Shown in pieces: positions 34,248-42,525 of a stretch of DNA of 64,000 nucleotides; position 1 is the stretch's first letter; every line of letters starts with the position of its first letter. Made by a program: the position numbers and the translations under genes. The notes under the pieces are model-generated. The model had not been told where the DNA came from. It did not search any database and worked only from the letters and a program-made list of their open reading frames with translations. Source of the stretch: Alcanivoracaceae bacterium (GTDB lineage Bacteria; Pseudomonadota; Gammaproteobacteria; Xanthomonadales; Marinicellaceae); the NCBI GenBank assembly GCA_016744455.1, contig JADGEI010000021.1:1-64000 (forward strand), written 5' to 3'.

Positions 34248-34886
34248 TTACTGAGCAAGTTTAAAGTCAATTTGTTGTGTAGCAACTTGCGTTACAGCAA
34301 CGCCATCAATAACTTTTGGCTTAAATTTATATTTTAAAATTGCACGCAGCGCCTCTCTATCAAAAACTCTTGCAGGCTTTGCTTCGACAACCCTTGGGTT
34401 TATAACAGTACCACCTTCAGTAATAGTAAATTCCATTTTAACCCATCCCTCTATTTTGGCAATAGCAGCTTTTCTTGGGTAATTTGGTGCAATGGTAACA
34501 ATAGGAATAATGCCACCATCCTTATTCATATCAACTCCAGAACCCATCGCGCCTAAAAATGGACCTCCACCGCCTACACCCAAATCTAATGCTGGTACAT
34601 TTGGTGTTGGCATGTTGTTTGTTACTTGTTGGCTTTTTTGTACATTCAACTTCTGAGGTGGTGGCGGTTCTTTTGGAGGAGGAGGTTTTTTAGGTACTCT
34701 TCTTTGTTTTTGATTAACATCCTCATCTATTTTGACTGGACGGAAATCAATTGAAATCCCCTCATCATCACCAGGTTTATTGTTATTTGACAAGTTAACC
34801 AAATAGTACATGCCAATAAAAAGAAAAAACGTAATTGCCACAGCTGGTATAATCGATGTACCTGTTCTTAATATATTATTACTCAT
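34248..34886 (-). CDS. tonB: Energy transducer TonB
   Basis: A 212-residue protein. One N-terminal membrane helix (about 12-32) is followed by a proline-rich periplasmic linker (KKPPPPKEPPPPQK), then a Gly-rich stretch and a C-terminal TonB domain (YPRKAAIAKIEGWVKMEF, FDREALRAILKYKFKP). It transmits proton-motive energy to outer-membrane receptors. The frame extends upstream to a TTG at 34925 inside exbD, but the ATG at 34886 gives a normal N-terminus. Order and size fit a TonB2-type system. Confidence 0.9.
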   Translation of the reverse strand: MSNNILRTGTSIIPAVAITFFLFIGMYYLVNLSNNNKPGDDEGISIDFRPVKIDEDVNQKQRRVPKKPPPPKEPPPPQKLNVQKSQQVTNNMPTPNVPALDLGVGGGGPFLGAMGSGVDMNKDGGIIPIVTIAPNYPRKAAIAKIEGWVKMEFTITEGGTVINPRVVEAKPARVFDREALRAILKYKFKPKVIDGVAVTQVATQQIDFKLAQ

Positions 34887-34902
34887 AGGATACCCGTTAT
34901 AG

Positions 34903-35304
34903 TTAATTTGCTTTGGTTGCTGCAATCGATATTTTTTCTACTTTTGCTGCCTTTATTTGATCCATAACTGATACTAAATCCCCAGTCCTTGAACCCCTAT
35001 CAGCAATAATAACCGCTGAACCTTCTGGGTTCTCTGCATGCATCTTTTCGACGATTGCCCGAACCGCTCGCAAATCAACTTCTCGTTTATTAATCCAAAT
35101 CTTACCTGTGTCTTTAATAGCGACCAAAATGTTGCCTTTCTTTACTTGTTTTGCAGCTGATGCAGATGGTCGACTTATTGTAACTCCTGTTTCCTTTACA
35201 AAGGATGTGGTTACAATAAAAAATATTAGCATGATAAATACCACGTCTAACATCGGCGTTATGTTGATTTCTGCTTCATCTTCATGAAAATGTCTACGTC
35301 TCAT
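34903..35304 (-). CDS. exbD: Biopolymer transport protein ExbD
   Basis: A 133-residue protein with one N-terminal membrane helix (about 17-36) carrying the essential Asp in ITPMLDVVFIMLIFF. A periplasmic domain with the IKDTGKIWINKREV and VIIADRGSRTGDLVSVMDQ segments follows. With ExbB it forms the proton channel that energises TonB. The gap before it (35305-35371) contains an 18-bp palindrome, but the gene is still likely in the same transcript. Confidence 0.92.
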   Translation of the reverse strand: MRRRHFHEDEAEINITPMLDVVFIMLIFFIVTTSFVKETGVTISRPSASAAKQVKKGNILVAIKDTGKIWINKREVDLRAVRAIVEKMHAENPEGSAVIIADRGSRTGDLVSVMDQIKAAKVEKISIAATKAN

Positions 35305-35338
35305 TTCTAGACCTCAATAATTTGTTATTTTATAGTTG

Positions 35339-35356
35339 TGACAATTTTAATTGTCA
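35339..35356. other. Palindrome between exbB and exbD
   Basis: TGACAATT / AATTGTCA with a two-base spacer, 8 bp perfect, in the only sizeable gap of the cluster. No T-run follows on the minus strand. It could be an mRNA stability hairpin or an operator. Confidence 0.3.
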
Positions 35357-35371
35357 ATTGGTTCAAATGCA

Positions 35372-35905
35372 TCACTCATGGGTGTGTAACATTGAATCTT
35401 CTAATTTCTCAGTTTCAGTGGTGGCTTTATGTTTAAAATACGTAGTGAAAAATATACCAGACAATGCAGCAATCATACCCGCCATAGTAGGGACAGTAGC
35501 TCTTGCCACTCCACCTGCCATTGCTCTTGCATTTGAAGTTCCCTCGGTGGCCATAATCTCAAATACTCCCAACATTCCATAAACTGTGCCAAAAAGTCCT
35601 AATAAAGGGCTAATTGCTACTAATGAATCCAAAAAGCCCAACCCCGATTTTAAAGCAATATTTGCTTCAGAAACCGATTGCTCTCGTATTCGTTTTGCGT
35701 ACCAACTTGCCGTATCATGCCTTTCAAACCACTCTTCTAAAAACTGTTTTCGCATTCTTGGAAATGCAATTAAATAGTACCATAACCTTTCAAGTATCAT
35801 TAACCACATAAAGAATAAAACAGCCATAATGGCCCAAAGTACTGGGCCACCCATATCAATAAAACTAAGAATTTTAAACCAGGCTTCTTTTAACTGGTAA
35901 AACAT
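35372..35905 (-). CDS. exbB: Biopolymer transport protein ExbB (MotA/TolQ/ExbB family)
   Basis: A 177-residue inner-membrane protein with three membrane segments (about 18-38, 93-115 and 138-158). The FLDSLVAISPLLGLFGTVYGMLGVFE segment is the conserved ExbB/TolQ proton-channel core, followed by MAGGVARATVPTMAGMIAALSG. It pairs with ExbD. It is the shorter of the two ExbB-type proteins here; the longer one is TtpC-like. Confidence 0.92.
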   Translation of the reverse strand: MFYQLKEAWFKILSFIDMGGPVLWAIMAVLFFMWLMILERLWYYLIAFPRMRKQFLEEWFERHDTASWYAKRIREQSVSEANIALKSGLGFLDSLVAISPLLGLFGTVYGMLGVFEIMATEGTSNARAMAGGVARATVPTMAGMIAALSGIFFTTYFKHKATTETEKLEDSMLHTHE

Positions 35906-35906
35906 C

Positions 35907-37268
35907 TTATTTCTCCGCCATTCTAGCTATGATACCAGCACTTTGTTCTTCTAGTATTTGTGTTTGTTTTCTTGCCATAGACTGCAACACAGAGTGCAAA
36001 ATTGTTAACGGAATAGCAACAACCAAACCTAGTACTGTGGTCACTAAAGCTTGTGAAATACCACCCGCCATTGATTTTGGATCACCTGTACCGAATAATG
36101 TAATCATTTGGAAAGTTGCGATCATACCTACGACTGTTCCAAGTAAGCCCATTAACGGTGCAATTACATACATAACCTTAATAAAGGATAAACCACTTTC
36201 TAATGGAGCTGTTTCTCTCAGAATGGCTTCATCCATTTTCAATTCCATTATTTCAATATCCGCACTTGGGTTATCTGCATACACTTGCATGATCCTACCT
36301 AATGCATTGTTAGATTTAGGAGAGCTATTCTTCAATTGGCTTTTAATCTTAGAACCTGAAGCAAATAAGCTTAAGAACTTCCATAAGGCCAATAATAAGC
36401 CAAGAATTCCTAAACCAATAATAACATATCCAACGATACCGCCTTGTTTAACCTTATCTTTTAAACTCGGTGAAGAAGTAACCAGTTCCAAGATAGTACC
36501 TTTAGAGTAATCTACAGGTGCATGAACTACTGTGCCGGGAGCAGCTTTAATAAATTCTTTTGCCATAGCCATGTATTTTCCTGTTGGCTGCTTATTGTTA
36601 CGGTAGAGAATACCACCAGTTGACAAACTATCTGATTGCCAGGTTAAGAAATTTCCATTCATATCAAAAGCATTAAATGCACCTAAACGGATAACATCTA
36701 CATTTTCTTCAACATTACCATCGCCGTTTAACAAAGAGGCTTTAAATTTCACCACTTTAGCTTGCTCTGAAATTTCCCTAGTGATTTCAAACCATAATTT
36801 TTTAAGGTCCTTTATAGTGGGCAACTCTTTTCTTGCCGCTAAGTCCACTAAAAATTCAACCCTATCACCGTGCTGAGCACTCGTTAGTGAGTGTTCAAGT
36901 CTACTTCCCAAGTCGTTTGAAAGGATTTTTACCGTACCTTGCATTTCTCCTAAGTTACCAGATCTTTCATGTAATACTGTTTCTAAACCTGCTAACTCCT
37001 TCTCATTATCGTCAAATTCTTTTTTTAGCGCATCAGATTTAGCTTCTAATGCTTTTAAAGTACTTTTAGCATTTGCCAGCAAACTTCTCTGTTGGTCTCT
37101 TTTACTTTTAAAATCAGCAACCCTTTTTCTATTTTCTGCAGAACTTTGTGTCGCTGATTTTTTTATCTCACTGACCAATTCTGGCAAGGTAAGAGCTGGG
37201 CTGTTACTTACAAGAAACAATGATAGTACAAATGTAATGGTAATTTTTTTCATAGTTAATTTTTTCAT
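35907..37268 (-). CDS. ttpC: TtpC-like long ExbB/MotA-family protein
   Basis: A 453-residue protein with a Sec signal (start MKKLTMKKITITF, signal to about residue 25) and a long periplasmic coiled-coil segment (about 30-130, with KSTLKALEAKSDALKKEFDDNEKELAGLE-type heptads). A C-terminal ExbB-type membrane domain (about 290-440) has VMYVIAPLMGLLGTVVGMIATFQ and ISQALVTTVLGLVVAIPL. This build matches TtpC of Vibrio TonB2 systems. Start at 37268 or 37253 (second Met). It directly follows the DUF3450 gene and precedes exbB by one base. Confidence 0.85.
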   Translation of the reverse strand: MKKLTMKKITITFVLSLFLVSNSPALTLPELVSEIKKSATQSSAENRKRVADFKSKRDQQRSLLANAKSTLKALEAKSDALKKEFDDNEKELAGLETVLHERSGNLGEMQGTVKILSNDLGSRLEHSLTSAQHGDRVEFLVDLAARKELPTIKDLKKLWFEITREISEQAKVVKFKASLLNGDGNVEENVDVIRLGAFNAFDMNGNFLTWQSDSLSTGGILYRNNKQPTGKYMAMAKEFIKAAPGTVVHAPVDYSKGTILELVTSSPSLKDKVKQGGIVGYVIIGLGILGLLLALWKFLSLFASGSKIKSQLKNSSPKSNNALGRIMQVYADNPSADIEIMELKMDEAILRETAPLESGLSFIKVMYVIAPLMGLLGTVVGMIATFQMITLFGTGDPKSMAGGISQALVTTVLGLVVAIPLTILHSVLQSMARKQTQILEEQSAGIIARMAEK

Positions 37269-37269
37269 G

Positions 37270-38037
37270 TTATTGACCTCCCTCTACTTTTGCACCTAAC
37301 AGTGGCAACCCTACCAAGTTTGGAGATGCCTTGTTACTCGCTATTCTTAGGGCTTCTTTAATCTCATCGTTATAACGCCTATCTAACGTTTCAAATTTAC
37401 CAGAATTTGGATTCCACCAACCTGATGTTTCTTGATCCAATGTTTGATAAATCAATGTATTTCTGCCAACTCTTAAAAACTCAACTTTTGTACCAGTTGG
37501 TAAATTTCCTTTATAAGCATCTACTGTAGAACCATAATCTAATTCTATCGTGTAAGCTTCTGTTACTTTTCTATAAAGTTCAGCAGTTGTTAAATCAGAT
37601 TTACCCAACAAATTTTCCAATTTAGCAACTCGTGCTTGTCGCTCTTCTAATTTAAATGGAATATCAGCCCCAACAAGTTGGCCTAGTGAATCAACCATTT
37701 CAACTATCATAGGAACGATACCTCTGTTAGTTTGTTCTAAGTGTGTCATTTGAGTATTGAAGTTATCAATTTGCACTCTTTGATCATTTACAACAGCTTC
37801 TAGTTGCTTGTTATAGGCTCTTAAGCTTTCTATTTCGTTCAAAACGACTCTATACTGCCCTGTTAGGTCATCTGTTTGATTATTCAACTTATCAATTCTT
37901 ACCTGGGCTTGTGCAGATGCTTTGTTTGTATCAACAGCTACCTGTATAGCTGTATTTAACTGCGCATTTGCGATGCCAACTACTAATGTCAAAATAATAC
38001 TCATGGTTATTTTGTTTGTTCTCTTATGGTTTAACAT
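37270..38037 (-). CDS. DUF3450 periplasmic coiled-coil protein
   Basis: A 255-residue protein of the DUF3450 family. A Sec signal (MLNHKRTNKITMSIILTLVVGIANA) is followed by a long coiled coil (about 40-130) and a C-terminal domain with TVDAYKGNLPTGTKVEFLRVGR, QTLDQETSGWWN and FETLDRRYNDEI, the family's conserved parts. It is the first gene of the TtpC/TonB cluster and presumably part of that complex. The GTG at 38049 is an alternative start. No experiment assigns its exact job. Confidence 0.88.
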   Translation of the reverse strand: MLNHKRTNKITMSIILTLVVGIANAQLNTAIQVAVDTNKASAQAQVRIDKLNNQTDDLTGQYRVVLNEIESLRAYNKQLEAVVNDQRVQIDNFNTQMTHLEQTNRGIVPMIVEMVDSLGQLVGADIPFKLEERQARVAKLENLLGKSDLTTAELYRKVTEAYTIELDYGSTVDAYKGNLPTGTKVEFLRVGRNTLIYQTLDQETSGWWNPNSGKFETLDRRYNDEIKEALRIASNKASPNLVGLPLLGAKVEGGQ

Positions 38038-38210
38038 ACCTTGTATCACTCTTGTTAAAAATTTTAGAAATCAGGTTGTTATTGCCTTCAGTGTTCAAAA
38101 AAAGCAATTTTCTACCTGTACTCAACTTAATGGCTCCATAGAATACATTTCTTTACTGCAAAAGAAAAGCAATAATTCAAGGAAATTTAATTTATTTATC
38201 TTTAGAATAA

Positions 38211-38239
38211 TAACATTTTACCTATAAGAAAGTTATAAT
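38211..38239 (+). promoter_or_regulatory. Possible promoter of the RDD gene
   Basis: TATAAT at 38234-38239 lies 26 bases before the ATG at 38266, with a weak TAACAT 17 bases upstream (38211-38216). The -10 is perfect; the -35 is poor, so the call is tentative. Confidence 0.35.
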
Positions 38240-38265
38240 ATACGTCTTTTTTACTAGATCAATTT

Positions 38266-38679
38266 ATGCTAAAACCACCTATTTGGAAGCACTTCGCAGC
38301 TTTTGTGTATGATATATTTCCTATCTTAGGGATTTTAATATTAACGTCAGGGACAATTCTTGTTTTTCGATCAGGAAATGATGTACAACCTTATACATGG
38401 TGGTTCATCTTAATTACCTACCTAGAAGTTGCTTTGTATTATATCTATTCTTGGAAAATTGGCGGACAAACCATAGGCATGAAAGCTTGGAAAATCAAAC
38501 TAAAATCACTGAACGAACAAGAACAAATAACGTGGGCACAATCAACCTTTAGATTTATCGCCGGTGTAGTCTCTACCCTACTTTTGGGGGCTGGTATATT
38601 TTGGAAGTTATTCTCTAATGAACAAAAATCATGGATGGACCTTATCAGCAGCTCACTTACAGTATCCGAAGACCATTAG
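38266..38679 (+). CDS. RDD family membrane protein
   Basis: A 137-residue integral membrane protein with the RDD-family layout: first helix with a FVYDIFPILGILI start, second helix about 45-68, then KIGGQTIGMKAWKIKLKS (the conserved Gly-rich segment) and a TFRFIAGVVSTLLLGAG third helix, ending KSWMDLISSSLTV. The function of this family is generally unclear; some members are ion antiporters or transport-associated. It is convergent with lptG (four-base overlap). Confidence 0.82.
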   Translation: MLKPPIWKHFAAFVYDIFPILGILILTSGTILVFRSGNDVQPYTWWFILITYLEVALYYIYSWKIGGQTIGMKAWKIKLKSLNEQEQITWAQSTFRFIAGVVSTLLLGAGIFWKLFSNEQKSWMDLISSSLTVSEDH

Positions 38680-39764
38680 CCTTTAGGATTTTTTAAATAC
38701 AATATCACTACAGCCATAATCACAAGTGACGGCAAAGTCGTTACGATAAAAGGATGTATTCTAAAAACCTCCCCAACATTTAATAACGTATTATTAAGCA
38801 AAAACAACAATATCCCCAACATAACACCAACGAGCAGTCGTTGACCAAAACCACCTGAACGTAGAAGCCCAAATAAAAATGGCATGCCGGTCAAGGCTGT
38901 AGCTATAACCAGCAATGGGAAAGCAAACTTAGACCACAGGGCTATATCAAATTTTATGGGAATTTCCTGTTTGCCCTCCTGAAATTTTTTGTACTTTAAG
39001 ATAGACCGAATACTTAAATACTTAGGTCGCGTATGGGTAATACTGAGGATTTCAGGCTCTATATTTGATGGCCAAATTTTATTATCAATTAACTTAGATA
39101 CCACACCAGTCTCTTTAAATTCTGTTTCCTCTAAATCAAATAATTCCCAGTTGCCTTTTGCGTGTATTGCTTTTTTAGCTTTTGATACCTTTATAACCTG
39201 TAAATCACTGTCTAGCTCATAAACCGTCACATCATTCATGGTTATGTTGTCTTTGTTGTCATAACTATTACCAATAGGTTTTGCATTAAAAATTATATTG
39301 CCATCTCTAACCCAAACACCTGACTCAATGCCTAAACCAATATCTTTAGTTAACTTACTATTACGAAAGGACTCCGCCTTGATTTTAGCTGAAGGTGCTA
39401 CAAATTCACTCATTATGGTCATTGGTACAAGCCACACTATTAATGCCATTATAGCAATTGAAGTGAGCTTAATTCGGCTCAATCCTGCTGACTGAATTAC
39501 CACCAATTCTGATCGTGCCGCCAAATCTCCCAGCCCAATCATAAAACCAACAACGCAACTAATAGGGAACATAACAAGAATTTTACTTGGTATATTTAAT
39601 AATGTATAAAACAACGCACTACCAACCGTATAGTCACCTTTTCCTACAGAATTGATTTGCTGGATGAATCCCAGTAGTATATCCAATGTAAGAAACATTA
39701 ATAATGCTAAAAGTATTCCAAAACTTATTGATTTAAAAATATACCTATTCAATAGAGAAAACAT
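38676..39764 (-). CDS. lptG: LPS export permease LptG
   Basis: A 362-residue YjgP/YjgQ-family permease: six membrane helices with a large periplasmic beta-jellyroll domain between TM3 and TM4 (about 135-270). The LAARSELVVIQSAGLSRIKL segment (about 92-111) is the LptFG coupling helix region that binds the LptB ATPase. With LptF and LptB it extracts LPS from the inner membrane. It overlaps the last base of lptF (TAATG), so the pair is coupled. No lptB or lptA gene is in the window. Confidence 0.93.
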   Translation of the reverse strand: MFSLLNRYIFKSISFGILLALLMFLTLDILLGFIQQINSVGKGDYTVGSALFYTLLNIPSKILVMFPISCVVGFMIGLGDLAARSELVVIQSAGLSRIKLTSIAIMALIVWLVPMTIMSEFVAPSAKIKAESFRNSKLTKDIGLGIESGVWVRDGNIIFNAKPIGNSYDNKDNITMNDVTVYELDSDLQVIKVSKAKKAIHAKGNWELFDLEETEFKETGVVSKLIDNKIWPSNIEPEILSITHTRPKYLSIRSILKYKKFQEGKQEIPIKFDIALWSKFAFPLLVIATALTGMPFLFGLLRSGGFGQRLLVGVMLGILLFLLNNTLLNVGEVFRIHPFIVTTLPSLVIMAVVILYLKNPKG

Positions 39765-40837
39765 TAAGTTGCTCCTAAAGCAGTATCAGATTTTTTTATA
39801 CGCCATATACCATAAGCCGCGAAAATTAGATGCACCCACCAAATACCAAACCATGCTGGCATTTTGGCTTGGACAATCATGGAAGAGGCAATAGTTAGCA
39901 TAATCAAATAAACCACGTATATTAACAACCCTAATAACAAACTACCAAATTTGCTTTCTCTAGGCGAAGTTTTAGAAATAGAAACTGCCACGAGCATTAA
40001 AACAATGATAACTAATGAGGGTGCCAGTCTTTTTTGGACCTCAGCCTTATCAATAAGCCTTGTTGACCCTGTTAGCTGTATAATATTCATACCCTTTTCA
40101 TCAACATCAACAGATTTGCCTTTTAATCGAGGTAACTTTATATCATTTCTGGAGAACTTCATCAGTTGGTATTTTTTTTCTCCTGGCACACCTTCATTTC
40201 GAAAACCGTTAAATAATGAGATATACCTCTCCTTGGTTTTTTTGTCTTCATATTGATAGGCATACTCTGCAGTAAGAGTGTCAACTCTATCTTCATGCCG
40301 AATATTTAGAAAAATATTTTCCATCCGATTTTCTTGTACATTCAGCTTCCGTATATAAATCACAGAGTTTGTGCCGGACAACTCTTGAAAAACACCTTCT
40401 TTAAGTCCCATCAATGAGACGTCTTTACTTGCAGCCAAAGTTAACTGTTCTGAAGTTTTAGATGCCAGAGGCACAATAAATAAAGCTAAAACCATTAATA
40501 ACGAGAAAAAAAACACCATTTGTGGGACTAACATTTTTAATAGTTTTTTAGAACTTATCCCAAATGCATTAAACATGACAAGTTCTTGATTTCTATACAT
40601 TTGTGCCAATTTTGATAGTACTGCCAAATAAAGTGACAAGGGTATTAAAATTAACAGCATATTTACCGTATTTAAACCCAGTTCGATGTAGAGCATTGAT
40701 GTAGGTAATACACCCCGAGCAATCAACCGCAACGTACTTGTAAAAGCAACGCCAATACTTACCATGAACAATACGAGCAATATGATAAAAAATGCTTTTA
40801 GAATTTCGTTTCTAAGATATTTTCCTAAAATCTGCAA
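39764..40837 (-). CDS. lptF: LPS export permease LptF
   Basis: A 357-residue partner of LptG with six membrane helices and a central periplasmic jellyroll domain (about 130-265). The MYRNQELVMFNAFGISSKKLLKM segment (about 90-112) is the LptB-binding coupling helix. It lies head to head with pepA, the usual gammaproteobacterial arrangement, with about 125 bases of shared promoter space (to the pepA start at 40964). Confidence 0.92.
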   Translation of the reverse strand: MQILGKYLRNEILKAFFIILLVLFMVSIGVAFTSTLRLIARGVLPTSMLYIELGLNTVNMLLILIPLSLYLAVLSKLAQMYRNQELVMFNAFGISSKKLLKMLVPQMVFFFSLLMVLALFIVPLASKTSEQLTLAASKDVSLMGLKEGVFQELSGTNSVIYIRKLNVQENRMENIFLNIRHEDRVDTLTAEYAYQYEDKKTKERYISLFNGFRNEGVPGEKKYQLMKFSRNDIKLPRLKGKSVDVDEKGMNIIQLTGSTRLIDKAEVQKRLAPSLVIIVLMLVAVSISKTSPRESKFGSLLLGLLIYVVYLIMLTIASSMIVQAKMPAWFGIWWVHLIFAAYGIWRIKKSDTALGAT

Positions 40838-40963
40838 TTATTTTCTCTAGCTTGCTAAATTTAAGCTAGCACTACACAACATAGTTGTTTACAATACTTG
40901 GCCAGCTAAGATTGGTTAAAAAGTCGAATCTTATCATATCGTATCAAAATAATGGAGAAACAA

Positions 40964-42430
40964 ATGAAAATCACATCGTCATTAACAACCCCAAATAAAT
41001 CTAAGTCAAATGCTTTAATAATAGGTTTCTTTTCAGACAAGGAACTAAACTCCATTGCCAAAGAAGCAAATGAACTCCTAAATAAGCAAATTTCTCAACG
41101 ACTTAAAAGTAAAGATTTTTCTGGAAACACAGGTGAAACACTTACTTTATTTGCTGATTCAGGGCAAAGAGTTGTTCTAGTAGGGTTAGGTGATAAAAAT
41201 AAATGCCATTTAGGAACCTTGCAAACAGCTAATACTAAAGCCGTTAAAGCTTTAGTTACCACACCTGTTAAAACTGTTTCAAATTATTTGCCCAGCCTTA
41301 GCTACCAAGATATTGATGCAGCAATAGCAGGAAAAATTTCCGCCATTGCTAGCTCACACGCACAATACCGCTATGAAGCTACAAAAAACTTTAAGAAAGA
41401 CAACAAGCACGCTCTTCAGTCTATGGCAATATATGCCAGTAAAAAAAGTGCTAGCACAATAAAACAAGCCACAGCAATTGCCAATGGCGTTGAAACCACA
41501 AGAGCTTTAGGTAATTTACCACCAAATATCTGCAACCCAGACTATTTAGCTAAACAAGCAAAAGACATAGCAAAAAAATACGATAATTGCACATTAACGT
41601 TATTAGACGAAAAAAAGATGCAAAAACTAGAAATGAATGCATTGCTCGCTGTTGCACGTGGTTCAAGAAACAGCCCAAAAATGATTGTCTTAAAATATAC
41701 GGGTGCAAAAAAATCTCAAAAGCCTCATGTGTTAGTTGGCAAGGGCATTACTTTTGATACCGGAGGAATTTCATTAAAACCGGGTGCCAACATGGATGAG
41801 ATGAAATACGATATGTGTGGCGCCGCAACTGTTTTTGGGGCCTTTGTCGCCGTTGCAGAAATGCAATTGCCAATAAATTTAATCATGATTGTACCGGCAG
41901 TAGAAAATATGCCAGATGGTGATGCCTACCGACCTGGTGATGTGGTTACTAGTTATTCAGGTAAAACCATTGAAGTTTTAAATACGGATGCTGAAGGTCG
42001 TATGATTTTATGTGACGCATTAACCTACGCGCAAGAATTCAAACCACAAGTATTAATTGATTTAGCTACTTTAACAGGGGCTTGTGTTGTCGCATTAGGT
42101 CATGTAGCTTCAGCTGTAATGAGTAAACAAACTCAATTGCCACAAGACCTATTACAAGCCGGTATTGAGATTCATGATCGTGCTTGGCAGTTACCATTAT
42201 GGGATGATTACCAAAAACAAATAGATACATCTTTTGCTGACATGCAAAATGTTGGTGGGTTTGCAGGTGGCAGTATCACAGCAGGTTGTTTTTTAAGTCG
42301 ATTCTGTGAAGATGTTAACTGGGCTCACATTGATATTGCAGGCACTGCATGGAATAACAAAAAAGAAGGCGCTACAGGTCGACCTGTAGCCATGATGGTT
42401 CAATATTTAATTAATGAGAGTGTAAAATAA
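40964..42430 (+). CDS. pepA: Leucyl aminopeptidase PepA (M17)
   Basis: A 488-residue M17 aminopeptidase (from the second Met, ATG at 40964), which removes N-terminal residues using two metal ions. The C-terminal catalytic domain has VGKGITFDTGGISLKP (metal Lys/Asp), MDEMKYDMCGAATV, VPAVENMPDGDAYRPGD and NTDAEGRMILCDALTYA (Asp/Glu metal ligands and Arg). The start at 40964 is chosen because GGAG (40954-40957) stands six bases before it; the earlier ATG at 40952 overlaps that site. PepA also acts as a DNA-binding protein in XerCD recombination in E. coli, but that is family knowledge, not seen here. Confidence 0.94.
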   Translation: MKITSSLTTPNKSKSNALIIGFFSDKELNSIAKEANELLNKQISQRLKSKDFSGNTGETLTLFADSGQRVVLVGLGDKNKCHLGTLQTANTKAVKALVTTPVKTVSNYLPSLSYQDIDAAIAGKISAIASSHAQYRYEATKNFKKDNKHALQSMAIYASKKSASTIKQATAIANGVETTRALGNLPPNICNPDYLAKQAKDIAKKYDNCTLTLLDEKKMQKLEMNALLAVARGSRNSPKMIVLKYTGAKKSQKPHVLVGKGITFDTGGISLKPGANMDEMKYDMCGAATVFGAFVAVAEMQLPINLIMIVPAVENMPDGDAYRPGDVVTSYSGKTIEVLNTDAEGRMILCDALTYAQEFKPQVLIDLATLTGACVVALGHVASAVMSKQTQLPQDLLQAGIEIHDRAWQLPLWDDYQKQIDTSFADMQNVGGFAGGSITAGCFLSRFCEDVNWAHIDIAGTAWNNKKEGATGRPVAMMVQYLINESVK

Positions 42431-42446
42431 CAGATAAACATTAAGC

Positions 42447-42484
42447 AAAGGGCTAAATGATCAAATATCATTTAGCCCTTTTTG
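42447..42484 (+). terminator. Intrinsic terminator after pepA
   Basis: Perfect 15-bp stem (AAAGGGCTAAATGAT / ATCATTTAGCCCTTT) with a CAAAT loop and T-run, 17 bases after the pepA stop. It separates pepA from the accessory block on the minus strand. Confidence 0.9.
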
Positions 42485-42525
42485 ATACCTAGAACATTTG
42501 CACTAAAATAATTTAATGAAAACCA

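Noticed and set aside
35929..36510. Long open frame (193 codons) on the plus strand opposite ttpC
   Set aside because: It is the shadow of the ttpC frame, has no ribosome site and no protein-like pattern.
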